Assembly: GCA_036897485.1 (NCBI GenBank)
Contig: JAYMTF010001995.1
Location: 1-20,169 of the forward strand
Reading direction: 5' to 3'
Length of the DNA stretch: 20,169 nt
Source of the DNA: Pelargonium nanum
Taxonomy: Eukaryota > Streptophyta > Magnoliopsida > Geraniales > Geraniaceae
The notes under the pieces were generated by a model. That model had not been told where the DNA came from, made no database searches, and was given only the letters and a program-made list of their open reading frames with translations. This document shows, in pieces, positions 1-9,352 of this stretch. The position numbers and the translations under genes are program-made. Numbering within the stretch: the first letter of the stretch is position 1; every line of letters starts with the position of its first letter.

Positions 1-49
1 TGGTGGTTTTCTGGCAACAGGTGCCGGCAAACGGCAACGGCAGTGAGAG

Positions 50-1071
50 ATGGGAGTGCTAGTATGGAATTGCAGAGGCTTAGGTAATCTGAGAACGGTA
101 CAGGTCCTATATTCTTTGGTTCGCGAGTAAAAACCATTGATTGTTTTTCTCATGGAGACCAAGAAAACGAGATCAGAAATAGAAGGTATAAGGAAGAAGT
201 GTAAAATGCGATGTTTTGCCGTCGACTATGTGGGTAGGAAAGGCGGACTGGCTCTGCTTTGGAACGAGAAGGTCCATGTTTCTCTGCTCGGTTCGTCGTT
301 TTCATACATTGACGTTCATATCAGTACAGGGGAGGGAGGGATGTGGCGTTTCACCGGTTTCTATGGTGAGCCAGACAGAGCGCAACGCATTCAATCATGG
401 AATAGGCTGCGGTTTCTGGTAAATCAGTCGACTGTGGAGTGGCTATGTGCGGGGGATTTCAACGACTTGCTACTATCAAGTGAGAAGAAGAGGGGAATGT
501 TTATCTGGATGCTCTGCTCAATGGCTTCTCATCGGCAGTGGCAGACGCGGGGTTGATAGATTTAGGGTTCGCAGGTTATCCTTTTACATGGAGGAGAGGA
601 TCGGGAAGGAACATACAAATCGAAATAAGATTGGATCGAGCTCTGGGAACAACAAGTTGGCGCATGAACCATCAGCAATGGTCGGTCCTCCATCTACCTT
701 TCTTTACTTCCGACCATAGTCCGTTATGGATCGGACCTCCGGGGGAGGATGGCAGGGACAAGCCGAAACGATTCAGGTACGAGAACTTTTGGGCGCTTGA
801 GACAGAATGTGAGGAGGTTGTGAGAGCCGGATGGTCAGGTCATTCATGCTTTGAGAAGTTGTCGCACTGTGCTTCGGTGTTGAAGGGATGGGGCAAAACT
901 CTGACAGGCAACATCAGTAAGAATGTGAAGCGTTTGGCTAGAAAACTGGAACGACTTTGTAGCAGAGAGGATGCGGCGGGAAGGCTTTTGGTGGAGGAGG
1001 TCAAAGAGGAGTATTTAGAAGCATTACGTAAGGAAGAAATTGTCTGGAAACAAAGGGCAAAGATGTTATGA
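50..1071 (+). pseudogene. LINE A endonuclease (EEP/APE-type) domain, broken
   Basis: The frame opening at ATG 50 reads WNCRGLGN, passes an in-frame TAA (128-130), then continues as LMETK (the metal-binding Glu of the family), GGLALLW and GDFND. A frameshift near 540 moves the reading to the second frame, which gives TSDHSPLWIG with the SDH motif at 709-717. These motifs, in this order, define the endonuclease of plant LINEs that nicks target DNA before target-primed reverse transcription. After the SDH motif the Lys/Glu-rich helical linker usual between endonuclease and RT runs to the stop at 1069-1071. The catalytic residues are largely present, but the stop and frameshift rule out a functional product. 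The family is secure; the exact frameshift base is not. Confidence 0.9.
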
Positions 1072-2803
1072 TTAAAAGACGGAGATAAAAATACGAACAT
1101 CGTACTGCTTCTCCTCGAAAACGAAACAATAAGGTGGAGAAGTTAAAAGGCGGGATTGGAAATTGGGTGGAGAGGAGTTCGAATATCAGGAACACGTTGG
1201 TGTCACTTTTTGACAACTTCTTCAAATCCCGGGGTACTGGTGAGGAGGAGTTCTTACTGAATCTGGTTGAGAAAAAGGTTACGGATAGAAAAATGAGGAC
1301 CTTATGAAAGACTACTCTATTGAAGAGGTGAAAGCGACAATTGTTTCTATGCATCCAGACAAGGCGCGAGGACCGGATGAGTTTAATCCCGAATTCTACC
1401 ATCAATATTGGCACATAATTGGTTCGGACATAACAAAAGTTTGCATGGACATTCTCCAAAATGGTTCCATTCCAGAACACCTAAACGAGACCATTCTCGT
1501 ATTGATACCGAAGGTCAGTGAGCCAAAAGTTGCAGGTGATTTCCGACCAATAGCGCTATGTAATGTTCTCTACAAAGTTGTGTCCAAAGTGTTGGCAAAC
1601 AGACTAAAACCGATCTTGGGGGACATAGTTTCTGATGCGCAAAGTGCTTTTCTTCCAGGTTGCCTCATCACGGACAATATATGCGTGGCAAATGAGCTCT
1701 TCCATTCTATTAATAGATGTAACGCGCCGAGTTCAAAGTGGGGGGCTTTAAAATTAGATATTTCTAAAGCCTACGACAATGTGGAATGAGATTTTCTTCA
1801 AAAAAATTATGCAGAAATTGGGTTTTCGTGACAGTTGGATAACCCGGATCATGAGTTGTGTTCGCTCGGTGAGTTTACGAGTGGAATTCGATGGGGACGT
1901 GTCAGACATATTCTTATCGGAGAGGGATTTACGCCAGGGAGATCCTCTATCCCCGTATTTGTTTCTATTGATAGGAGAGGGCCTCTCGGCTCTTATTGAT
2001 ACAGCGGAGAGGGAGGGACGTATACATGGTTGTCGTGTTTCGAGGTCGGCTCCATCGGTATCCCATCTTTCCTTTGCAGACGATGCCCTGATATTTTTCA
2101 AGGCGAATGTAGATGAGGCCTCCGAGGTCAGGAAAATTCTGGAACTATACGAGAAAAGCTCAGGTCAAAGGATCAATTTTGGAAAATCGCCGCTTATGAT
2201 CGGTCCTTCTCTCGGTAACACAGTGGCTTCGGACATAGTAAACATACTGGGAGTCCGTCGGGTTCAACATTTCGACGCCTACCTAGGTGTGCCGGCATCC
2301 ATTGGAAGCGCTAAAGTCAACGTGTTTGAAAAATTGGTTGATTGAGTGAGGAGTCGGGTTTTAACTTGGGCCTCCAAATCACTTTCGCAGGCTGGTAGAG
2401 AAATATTACTTAAATCCGTGGCACAGGCCATCTCAGTGTACACGATGGGAGTGTATTTACTTCCGAAGTCAACATGCTACAAACTAGAGCAAATTATGAG
2501 CTCATATTGGTGGCAAACAGATAGACAGAATAGAGCAGACATTCATTGGAAAAAATGGGGAGCTTTGTGTCAAAAGAAGTAGGAGGGGGTCTCGGTTTCA
2601 AAAATATGCACAATTTCAATTTATCATTACTTGGCAAACAGTTATGGCGAAGTATTTGTACTCTCTCTTTAGCAAGGTGTTCAAAGCACGTTACTTCCCG
2701 GAAGGCTCAGCGTTTGATGCCCCGGCGGGGACATGCCCTAGCTACATTCAGAGAAGTATCCGAGCATCCAGGGAGCATGTTTCACCGCATTGTGTCAAAA
2801 TAG
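1072..2803 (+). pseudogene. LINE A reverse transcriptase, broken into several frames
   Basis: From 1304 the sequence reads KARGPDEFNPEFY, LIPKV, DFRPIALCNVLYK, AQSAFLPG and LKLDISKAYDNVEW, the successive conserved RT blocks of plant LINEs. A TGA at 1787-1789 stands where Trp is expected, and an extra A in the following A run shifts frame. From 1779 the reading gives RQGDPLSPYLFLL and then the catalytic FADD box at 2073-2084. Another TGA at 2343-2345 and a frameshift near 2580 follow, inside the thumb/connection region (LSQAGREILLKSV, KKWGALC, VGGGLGFKNMHNFN, LLGKQLWR). The catalytic Asp pair survives, but at least four breaks make it a pseudogene. Sequence 1072-1303 is the degraded linker between endonuclease and RT. 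Confidence 0.92.
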
Positions 2804-4167
2804 TAGGAGCAGGTTTTGCGATTCGAGGCTTAAGGGACCCTTGGGTTCCGGATGTTTATGGACACATACCGGAGGTGAAAACGAGTGCTCAAAATGTGGT
2901 CGTGGACGATATGGTGGTGGCGGACTTGAGAGACCGATGGACATGTATGTGGAACAAACCACTTCTCTGTGATATGTTTCCAGAGGAGACTGTGTATGCA
3001 ATAATGAAAATCTCATTGAGCTGGAGAGTCGATGATGATATCTGGATGTGGGTACCTGAGAAAAATGGTTGTTACACAGTGAGGAGCGGATATAATTGTC
3101 TGTCATCAAGCACTGGTCCGGCGGAAGGTCTGCCTTTATGGAGGAAGGTATGGAATTTAGACGTTCACAGAAAAATCAAAGTTTTCTTATGGAGAGTGCT
3201 CTCTGATAGTTTACCTGTCCTAGCAAATCTGATCAAAAAGAGAGTGGAAGTCAGTCCCTTTTGTTCCAGATGCGGTAGTGGTATAGAGACGGAAGTTCAC
3301 GTCCTACTTTGTTGTCAGTTCGCCGGCCGAGTGTGGGGTAGTGTTGGGCTATGGGAACGAAGCCAAGCTTGTGCCACTGTGGGGGAATGGATTATGGAAG
3401 TGGAGGAATATGGGGAATGGGCTATGGGAACGAAGCCAAGCTTGTGCCACTAGGCTATGTTGATCGACTCGGTTGAGGTACGTTATCGAGCTATCTACAT
3501 CTTATGGGGATTATGGAAGTGGAGGAATATGGGGATATGGCAGAATTTGTGGAAGTCCGAACAAGAACTGCTTGGGATGATTGATGTCATGCGGAATGAT
3601 TGGGATCGGGCCCACAGATCCGGCGACGACAATGCCTCTGGCGGCGGAGGTAGGCGATCAGTCCGGTCGAGTTTCTGGGTTCCTTCGGAGCAAGGGACGA
3701 TTAAGATAAATACGGATGGGGCTACTTTTGAATCGGAGAAAAGATCAGGTGGCGGCTGGATAGCTAGGGATCATGGGGGAACCGTTGTCGGAGGAAGGAG
3801 AGTGGGTTGGGATGGGGTCTTGAGCCCGGAGGTGGTCGAGGCGGGGACCATCAGAGAGGCGACGAAATGGGCGGTCGACCAGGGATGGTGTAGTGTTATT
3901 TTTGAGTCAGACGCCCAAGGTGTGGTATCGGGGTTGAAGTCCCGAAGGGAGGTTCCCACCAGTGCCTCGGGACTGATTTATTTTGATATCTTGCCTATGA
4001 TTCATTGTTTTACGGTAGTAATTTTTTCGTTTACCGTTAGGGAGGCAAATAAGGTTGCCCATAAGTTAGCTCGGTCTACTAGTACGATTGTTGGTGTTGA
4101 TAGTTGGTTAGGGGATATTTGTCCTGTATACTTAGATGAATTGTTGAGTTCGAATTTAGAGAATTAA
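2644..4167 (+). pseudogene. LINE A zinc-binding (zf-RVT) and RNase H domains, broken
   Basis: The 2644-3453 frame carries LRDPWVPDV, VRSGYN, then KIKVFLWRVLSDSLP and CSRCG...ETEVHVLLCC, the Cys/His pattern of the RT-associated zinc-binding domain of plant LINEs. The frame ends inside a local duplication (3345-3535). From 3457 a second frame gives LWGLWKWRN and an RNase H domain: IKINTDGA (Asp at 3715-3717), a VEAGTIREA helix with the catalytic Glu, FESDAQG, and REANKVAHKLAR near the end. The stop is TAA at 4165-4167, 23 bp before the A tail. The RNase H part is uninterrupted over about 236 codons, but it is separated from RT by the duplication and so cannot be made as part of a full ORF2. Confidence 0.9.
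3345..3535 (+). repeat. Interlocked direct repeats inside LINE A
   Basis: Two exact direct repeats alternate. A 34-bp unit (starting TGGGCTATGGGAACG) is at 3345-3378 and again at 3418-3451. A 28-bp unit (starting GGATTATGGAAGTGG) is at 3389-3416 and again at 3508-3535. The order is A1-B1-A2-B2. The A copies are offset by 73 bp, which is not a multiple of three, so the event breaks the reading frame between the zinc-binding and RNase H regions. The perfect identity suggests it is younger than the point mutations in the element. Confidence 0.95.
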
Positions 4168-4200
4168 TGAATGGATTAATATTTATTATTAAAAAAAAAA

Positions 4201-4870
4201 CTTCACACCTGGAGTTCAAAGGACAAAGAACATAGATCGATCCATTTGTGTTCGTGGGATCGTTTATGTGTTAGTAAATTGGGTGGAGGCTTGGGGGTTC
4301 GCAAGTTGCGGGATTTTAATTTGGCATTGTTAGGTAAGCAGGGGTGGAGGTTGTTGGAGAACTCACAGTGTTTGTTTGCAAGAGTTCTCAGAGGGAGGTG
4401 CTTCCCGAATATTTCTTATCTTGATGCTCCGCCGGGGTCAAATCCGAGCTATCTTTGGAGGAACATCGGGCTGCGCAAGAAGTGTTGAAATGAGGTTGCT
4501 TTGTTCGGGTGGGGAGTGGTGATGGTATTCGTATTTTTAAAGACCCGTGGTTGGTTGGCGAGAGGGTGTTTCATGTCAATTCTGTAGCGCCGGAGGGTTG
4601 GGGCAATGCGATGGTCAGCGAGTTGTTTGAAGATGGGCGTAGAAGTTGGGATGTGCAGAAATTAAAGGCTTTGTTTTCTCCTTCGGGGAAGGAAGCTATT
4701 CTGAAAATTACACCTAGTTCGCGTGGCGTTATGAAAAGGTGGCCAGGCCTGGTTGTTTGATAGGAGTGGGGAGTATTATGTGAAGAGTGCTTATCAGGCT
4801 ATCCGGGGGAGGAGATTGTGGATTATGGGGTGGTTGACCGAAGCTTTTGGAGGAAGCTCTGGAGTGTTAA
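4201..4870 (+). mobile_element. LINE B: fragment of a second LINE (RT C-terminal region)
   Basis: Directly after the A tail of LINE A the sequence is again LINE coding sequence: TWSSKDKEHRSIHLCSWDRLC, KLGGGLGVRKLRDFNLALLGKQGW, then DAPPGSNPSYLWRNI, VGSGDGIRIFKDPWL and SGEYYVKSAYQ. These are homologous to the part of LINE A at about 2500-3100 but clearly diverged from it, so this is another element, not a simple duplication. Frames change at about 4488 and 4755, and stops are present. Similarity fades at a FWRKLWSVK motif near 4870, where gypsy sequence begins. The left end at 4201 is set by the A tail; the right end is approximate. Confidence 0.85.
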
Positions 4871-4929
4871 ATGGAAGTTCTTTAAGAAGAATCATGATTT
4901 TTCCATCCCGCAAAAGGACGTTCTGGTCA

Positions 4930-6409
4930 TCACCTCCGGAGCAATTTCTTCAGTCGTGTCTGGCATGACCCTTTCTGCCATGCAACTTGAGAAAGGAGGA
5001 TCCATCCTTCTTGGTTGCTCTTAAGAAAGAGGAAGCAATGAAAGTTAACACTACACCAGTCCATCCTTTGATTGGGGAAGTCTTGAAAGAATTTGGGGAT
5101 GTCATGCCACTTGAACTACCGAAGAAATTACCACCCTGACGAGAAGTGGATCACAGGATTGAGCTGGAACCCAGTGCGAAACCACCAGCAAAAGCACCCT
5201 ACCGAATGGCACCACCTGAATTGCATGAGCTTCGAAAACAACTCAAGGAGTTGATTGATGTTGGTTATGTACGTCCCTCAAAGGTCCCTTATGGTGCTCC
5301 AGTACTATTTCAGAAGAAAAAAATGGCTCTCTTCGTTTGTGCATCGACTATCGAGCCTTGAACAAGGTAACTATCAAGAATAAATGCAATATCCCTTTGA
5401 TTGATGACTTGTTTGATCAGTTGGGAAAGTCCTAGTATTTCAAGAAATTAGATTTACGGTTAAGATACTATCAAGTATGGATCGCTGAAGGTAATGAGCC
5501 GAAAAATAATTGCGTTACTCGATATGGGTCATTTGAATTTCTTGTGATGCCATTTGGTCTCACGAATGCACCGACAACTTTTTGTACTTTCATGAACAAA
5601 ATATTTCAACCTGGATCAGTCTGTAGTCGTCTACCTTGATGATATTGTTATTTGTAGCAACACGTTGGAAGAGCACCTTGAGCATTTGCGGGTAATGTTC
5701 AAAGTATTACGAGAAAATGAGCTCTTTGTGAAAAAAGAGATGTGCTCTTTTGCTGAAAGACAGGTTCAGTTCTTGTGACATATAAGTGAAGATGGACAAC
5801 TTAAAATGGATCCGGCCAAGATTGAAGCAATCAAAGTGTGGGAGCTGCCCACGAAAGTTTCGCAATTGAGATCTTTTCTTGGACTTGTCAATTACTACAG
5901 ACGATTCATTAAAGGATACTCGGCTATCGCAACACCTCTCACGGACCTACTCAAGAAGAATCAAGCTTGGGTGTGGACAAAAAAGTGCCAAAATGCTTTT
6001 GATAAGCTGAAACGTGTCATCATGGATCAATCTTAATGGCCTTACCTAACTGTAGTAAAATATTTGAAGTGCAAACAGATGCTTCAGACTTTGCCATTGG
6101 CGGAGTACTTATACAAGATGGGCATCCAATCGCTTATGAGAGCCGCAAACTCAATGACACAGAACGAAGATATATAGTACAGAAAAAAAATGATTGTCAT
6201 TGTTCATTGCCTAAGAACTTGGCGTCATTATCTTCTGGGCAGTCGGTTCGTGGTAAAGACAAACAACGTAGCTACGAGCTACTTCCAGTCCCAGAGGAAG
6301 TTGTCCCCAAAACAGGCAAGATGGCAAGACTTCCTTACCGAGTTTGACTATTTGCTGGAATATAAGTCAGGACGGGCGAACCTGGTTGCAAATGCTTTAA
6401 GCCGAAAAA
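4930..6409 (+). pseudogene. Gypsy reverse transcriptase and RNase H, broken
   Basis: The linker (FGDVMPLELPKKLPP, then TGA at 5138-5140) leads to [19 protein letters not shown] and [20 protein letters not shown], the start of gypsy RT. A frameshift near 5320 is followed by [13 protein letters not shown] sequence, an in-frame TAG near 5433, VMPFGLTNAP and, after another frameshift near 5610, the catalytic VVYLDDIVI (YLDD at 5632-5643). Then come a TGA near 5777, MDPAKIEAI and LRSFLGLVNYYRRFIKGYS (RT thumb). RNase H follows: EVQTDASDFAIGGVL near 6060-6110, YESRKLNDTERRY, a frameshift near 6185, then LRTWRHYLLGSRFVVKT and LEYKSGRANLVANALSRK. The active-site Asp pair of RT survives, but at least five breaks destroy the frame. 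Confidence 0.9.
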
Positions 6410-7709
6410 CTGAGATGGTTGCTCTCATCATGCTTCATGGTGAGCTGATCGATAGAATCAAAACGGGACTACAACATGATCTGGTAGCGAGACATGTCAT
6501 GAAACTTTTTGAACAAGGACGCACGCGACGTTTTTGGGTTGAAGACAGATTACTCTTCACCAAGAAGAGGAGGATTTTCATTCCAAAGTGGGGAAACATG
6601 CGGAGGAATTTGTTAAAAGAATGCCACGATACGAATTGGGCGCGACATCCGGGACAAAGAAGAACTCGGGCAATTACCGAATCAATTTATTATTGGCCCC
6701 AAATGAGAGATGAAGTGGAGCAGTATGTCAAAACTTATTTAGTTTTCCAGAAAGACAAAACAGAAAGCCAACTTCCTGCCGGGTTGCTCAAGCCACTGCC
6801 CATTTCAAGTCGCCCATGAGAAACTTCAACATGAATTTTATAGTTGGGTTGCCTAATTCAGAAGGTTCTGGGATGATTATGGTTATTGTGGACATATTCT
6901 CAAAGTATGGAAATTTTATCCCAGCTCCCAAAGATTGCAAGACTGATGTTGCAGCCAAATTGTTTTTCAAGCATGTTTTCAAATATTGTGGTTTACGCCG
7001 ATCGATTATAAGTGATCGAGATCCTCGCTTCACAGGGAAATTCTGGACTGAGTTGTTTCGACTTATGGGATCCGAGCTACACTTCTCAACTAGCTTTCAT
7101 CCCCAAACATACGGACAAACGCAAAGAGTGAATGGCTAGCTGGAAGTTTACTTGCGACACTTTGTAAGTGCAAATCAGAGTGACTAGGCAAAGCTGATGA
7201 ATATTGCTCAATTCTGCTACAAATTGCAACGCAGCGAAGCAACAAACAAGAGTCCTTTTGAGCTAACAACTGGTCAACAGTCCTCTACTCCACACACTCT
7301 TGTATCCAGATATGAAGGAAGCAGTCCATGTGCTTTCAAAACTGCCAAGTCTTGGCATGAACAGTCAACTATAGCCCGCTCGTATATCGAAAAGGCCGCA
7401 AAGAAGATCAAGCACGAGGTATTTGGTAGTCTCAAACCATATCACATGAATGAAGAAGATCAAAGCCATACAGTATCTAAACGAGCACCACCAACAACTT
7501 TCACTTCATCCAGCAAGAAAGTGGAAGAAGTTCTGGCAGAACGGAAAGTATCAAGGAAAGGTGTCCCAACCTATACCGAGTATTTGGTAAAGTGGAAAGA
7601 TCATCCAGGCAGCAAGGCTAGTTGGGAACCGGCAACAAGCCTTTGTCAGTTCAATGACAGAATCCAAAATTTCCATACACGCTCATCGACAAAGACGTCT
7701 CCGCCATAA
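6410..7709 (+). pseudogene. Gypsy integrase with C-terminal chromodomain, broken and catalytically dead
   Basis: The N-terminal zinc domain keeps both His (ECHDTNWARHPG, about 6619-6651), but the two Cys expected near the end are Tyr (6736-6738) and Phe (6745-6747). A stop near 6818 precedes the catalytic core, where the first Asp is Asn (6834-6836), the second Asp is kept (SDRD, 7014-7016) and the final Glu, 36 residues on, is Gln (7122-7124). A TAG at 7137-7139 follows. The 7197-7709 frame contains KSPFELTTGQQ, then appears to jump to SLKPYH, losing part of the C-terminal integrase domain. It ends with a chromodomain (VEEVLAERKV, EYLVKWKDHP, ASWEPA) that in intact relatives binds histone marks and directs insertion into heterochromatin. 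Confidence 0.9.
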
Positions 7710-7720
7710 GTGGGGGAGAA
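7709..7720 (+). other. Polypurine tract of the gypsy element
   Basis: AGTGGGGGAGAA overlaps the end of the chromodomain frame and lies one base before the LTR start TGTTACGATCC at 7722. A purine run directly before the 3' LTR is the primer for plus-strand synthesis in LTR retroelements, and this GTGGGGGAGAAT type is common in plant gypsy elements. Confidence 0.85.
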
Positions 7721-7721
7721 T

Positions 7722-8310
7722 TGTTACGATCCGAGAAGACTCATGATCCTTTTTGCTATATAGCTTTGAAATATTCAGGCACGAGGTGGCAGCTCAATGT
7801 TAATCTTGACCACTTAAGAGATAACCTCCTCCTTTAATCTCCTAAGTTGTCCAGATTTCCTTAATCAAGTCCATGCAAATATGAGCTGCCCTTATTTCCA
7901 GCAATCCTTAACTTATAAGGATTGACTCATGCAATAGTGAATAGTAGTTCCCTTATGTATAAATAGAGATTGTATGAGTTGCCTTAAGGAGGTTAGAAAC
8001 TTTGTACTCTTCACTTGATATATGGAAATTGGTCCCAAAGTATTATTCAATCTTTTGCATAGTTGTTGTTCTCTCTTTTAGGTCATTGATCCCATCCTTG
8101 GTAACTTGAGATTGAAGGCTTATCTTAGACACACTTGTGAGTGTAGTTTCCAGTCTAAGAGCCGAACGCCACTGAAAAAGTTTGTTGAAATTTCCAGGAT
8201 GTTTCATAAGTCACAGTTAAGACTTATCCTCTTTCCGTACCGAGAGCTCTTTACACAATCTTAATGTGTATTGTCAATTGAGCAACAACTCAGTGATAAT
8301 ATATAGCATT
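7722..8310 (+). repeat. 3' LTR of the gypsy element (right end approximate)
   Basis: It starts TGTTACGATCC immediately after the polypurine tract. It contains no coding sequence but has a good TATA box, TATAAATA at 7958-7965, which would place the transcription start near 7990-8000 in the style of a U3/R boundary. No second LTR exists in the window, so the right end could not be measured. A CA dinucleotide candidate lies near 8309-8310 (ATATATAGCA). Confidence 0.72.
7958..7965 (+). promoter_or_regulatory. TATA box in the gypsy LTR
   Basis: TATAAATA lies about 236 bp into the LTR, the usual location of the U3 promoter of an LTR retroelement. Whether it is still used is unknown. Confidence 0.55.
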
Positions 8311-8590
8311 TTAATTTAACACTCTCATTGATATTAAAAAAAACTGCTACAAATTTCACGTATCAAAATTTAAAACTAGAATTTTCAAGCATCAAATTCA
8401 AATAGATTAATGTCACCAATGAGATATGAACTTTACCTCAATACCAAAAGCAAATATAGTATATGAACTTTCAATTAATTTTCAATCTGGTATAGACCTG
8501 ATGGTGGCAAGGGCAAGTTGACAAAGCCCTCCACATGGTCGTCTTCAAATGATAACGTTGTCAGTTGTTCGTGCTTTTCAGACTGTATGA
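8311..8590. other. AT-rich spacer between gypsy LTR and LINE tail, no gene seen
   Basis: This is non-coding, AT-rich sequence. It contains a loosely repeated phrase (ATATGAACTTTA at about 8424 and ATATGAACTTTC at about 8461) that resembles a motif often seen in plant non-autonomous repeats, but no termini could be defined. It could be part of an unrecognised insertion between the LTR and the LINE tail. Confidence 0.4.
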
Positions 8591-8870
8591 GTGGATTTTA
8601 GTGTCTTCAACTTGATCATTCAGGCTAATGGGAAGAATTTCAGTGTCTTCTTTTTGATTATTCAAGATGTTTTAGTCATTCTGGCTAAATTTAGTAATGT
8701 CAAATTTTTATTTTCAAGTTGGTCTGCGAACCGAATGACCAACAAGTTAGTTAGGTTTTCAATATCTTTGTAGGTTTGTGTGAGTGGGTTGATTTTCAAG
8801 GTATTAGTCTTATATTGTCTTTGTTATCGTTTCATTTGAAGTAATAAATAATCATCAAAAAAATAAATCG
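8591..8870 (+). mobile_element. LINE 3' end fragment (RNase H C-terminus and tail), possibly the tail of LINE B
   Basis: The frame 8591-8773 ends with SNVKFLFSSWSANRMTNKLVR, which matches the terminal helix region of the LINE RNase H domain (compare FTVREANKVAHKLAR in LINE A). The downstream sequence ends AAGTAATAAATAATCATCAAAAAAATAAA near 8840-8868, a degraded A-rich LINE tail. A short internal near-duplication repeats the phrase DFSVFNLIIQ as NFSVFFLIIQ. The orientation matches LINE B, so the gypsy fragment may lie inside one LINE. The short frame should not be read as a separate gene. Confidence 0.62.
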
Positions 8871-9352
8871 ATTTGGTATATAAACAACACGAGCCCGAGC
8901 TCTTGTTTAGAAAAAGTTAAGCACGTACGACTTCACCCGACACATGTCGGTAATTAACCTTTATAAAAGATGCGGAAGTAGTAGTTATTTACCTGATAAT
9001 TTCCACTCCGCAGTATTTCCAGTTGTCGGTGGAGGAACTGTGGTGGGTCAGCCGTCAGCCCCTCTTTAGCTAGTTTAATCTCTACTCCAGCCTGTTCACG
9101 CTTAAACCACGAACACTTCTCACTCACCAACCCCACATCCACCGTCCATTCCTTCTCAAACCCGCTCGACCTTTAACACCACATGCCACTGTTCTTGGAC
9201 CCCATTGCTTCACACCAAAGAATCTGAAATCGACACCCCATCAACCACCAGCCTCCATTAGTCCATTTCTTCATCTTCCTCTTCTTCTCCATTTCTCTTC
9301 CAATTCAATCCCAAGCATCTCGCATTTTGCTCTCGCACCTGCAAGTGCGACA
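8871..9352 (+). promoter_or_regulatory. Upstream region and 5' UTR of the CTL1-type gene
   Basis: Two TATA-like sites lie on the + strand, TATATAAA at 8877-8884 and TATAAAAG at 8962-8969, about 470 and 385 bp before the ATG. Between them is an inverted pair of CCGAC cores (8937-8941 and 8946-8950). A pyrimidine-rich stretch at 9268-9303, a common feature near plant transcription starts, precedes the ATG at 9353. Which TATA is used cannot be told from sequence. No gene is supported here. Confidence 0.45.

Larger units (their letters stand above)
1..4200 (+). mobile_element. LINE A: degenerate non-LTR retrotransposon, 5' end outside window
   Basis: The order endonuclease, reverse transcriptase, zinc-binding motif and RNase H, followed by a short AT-rich 3' end (TTTATTATT) and A10 at 4191-4200, is that of plant L1-type LINEs that carry an RNase H domain. 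The window opens just before the endonuclease start motif (WNCRGLGN at about 65-88), so any ORF1 lies upstream. Coding is broken by an in-frame TAA at 128-130, a frameshift near 540, disrupted sequence at 1072-1303, a TGA at 1787-1789 followed by a frameshift in an A run, a TGA at 2343-2345, a frameshift near 2580 and a duplication at 3345-3535. It is a dead copy. A target-site duplication cannot be tested because the 5' end is missing. Confidence 0.93.
4871..8310 (+). mobile_element. Ty3/gypsy chromovirus fragment, 5'-truncated, with 3' LTR
   Basis: Domain order RT, RNase H, integrase, chromodomain, followed by a polypurine tract and an LTR, identifies a plant Ty3/gypsy element of the chromovirus branch. 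Gag, most of the protease region, the primer-binding site and the 5' LTR are absent; the element starts in the protease-RT linker (SAMQLEKG at about 4973). Many stops and frameshifts interrupt the polyprotein. The 3' LTR starts with TG at 7722; its 3' end cannot be fixed without a partner LTR and is put near 8310, where sequence with LTR-like features gives way to AT-rich DNA. The left junction, inside LINE B, is good to about 20 bp. Confidence 0.88.

Noticed and set aside
1..4870. A single LINE with a tandem duplicated RT region
   Set aside because: The sequence after the A10 tail is too different from the homologous part of LINE A and follows a proper 3' end, so two elements are more likely.
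8591..8773. 60-codon + strand frame as a small novel peptide gene
   Set aside because: Its C-terminal part matches the last RNase H segment of plant LINEs and an A-rich tail follows, so it is a retroelement remnant.
8954..9142. 62-codon minus-strand frame upstream of CTL1
   Set aside because: No known motif, no supporting signals, and it lies in the likely promoter/5' leader region.
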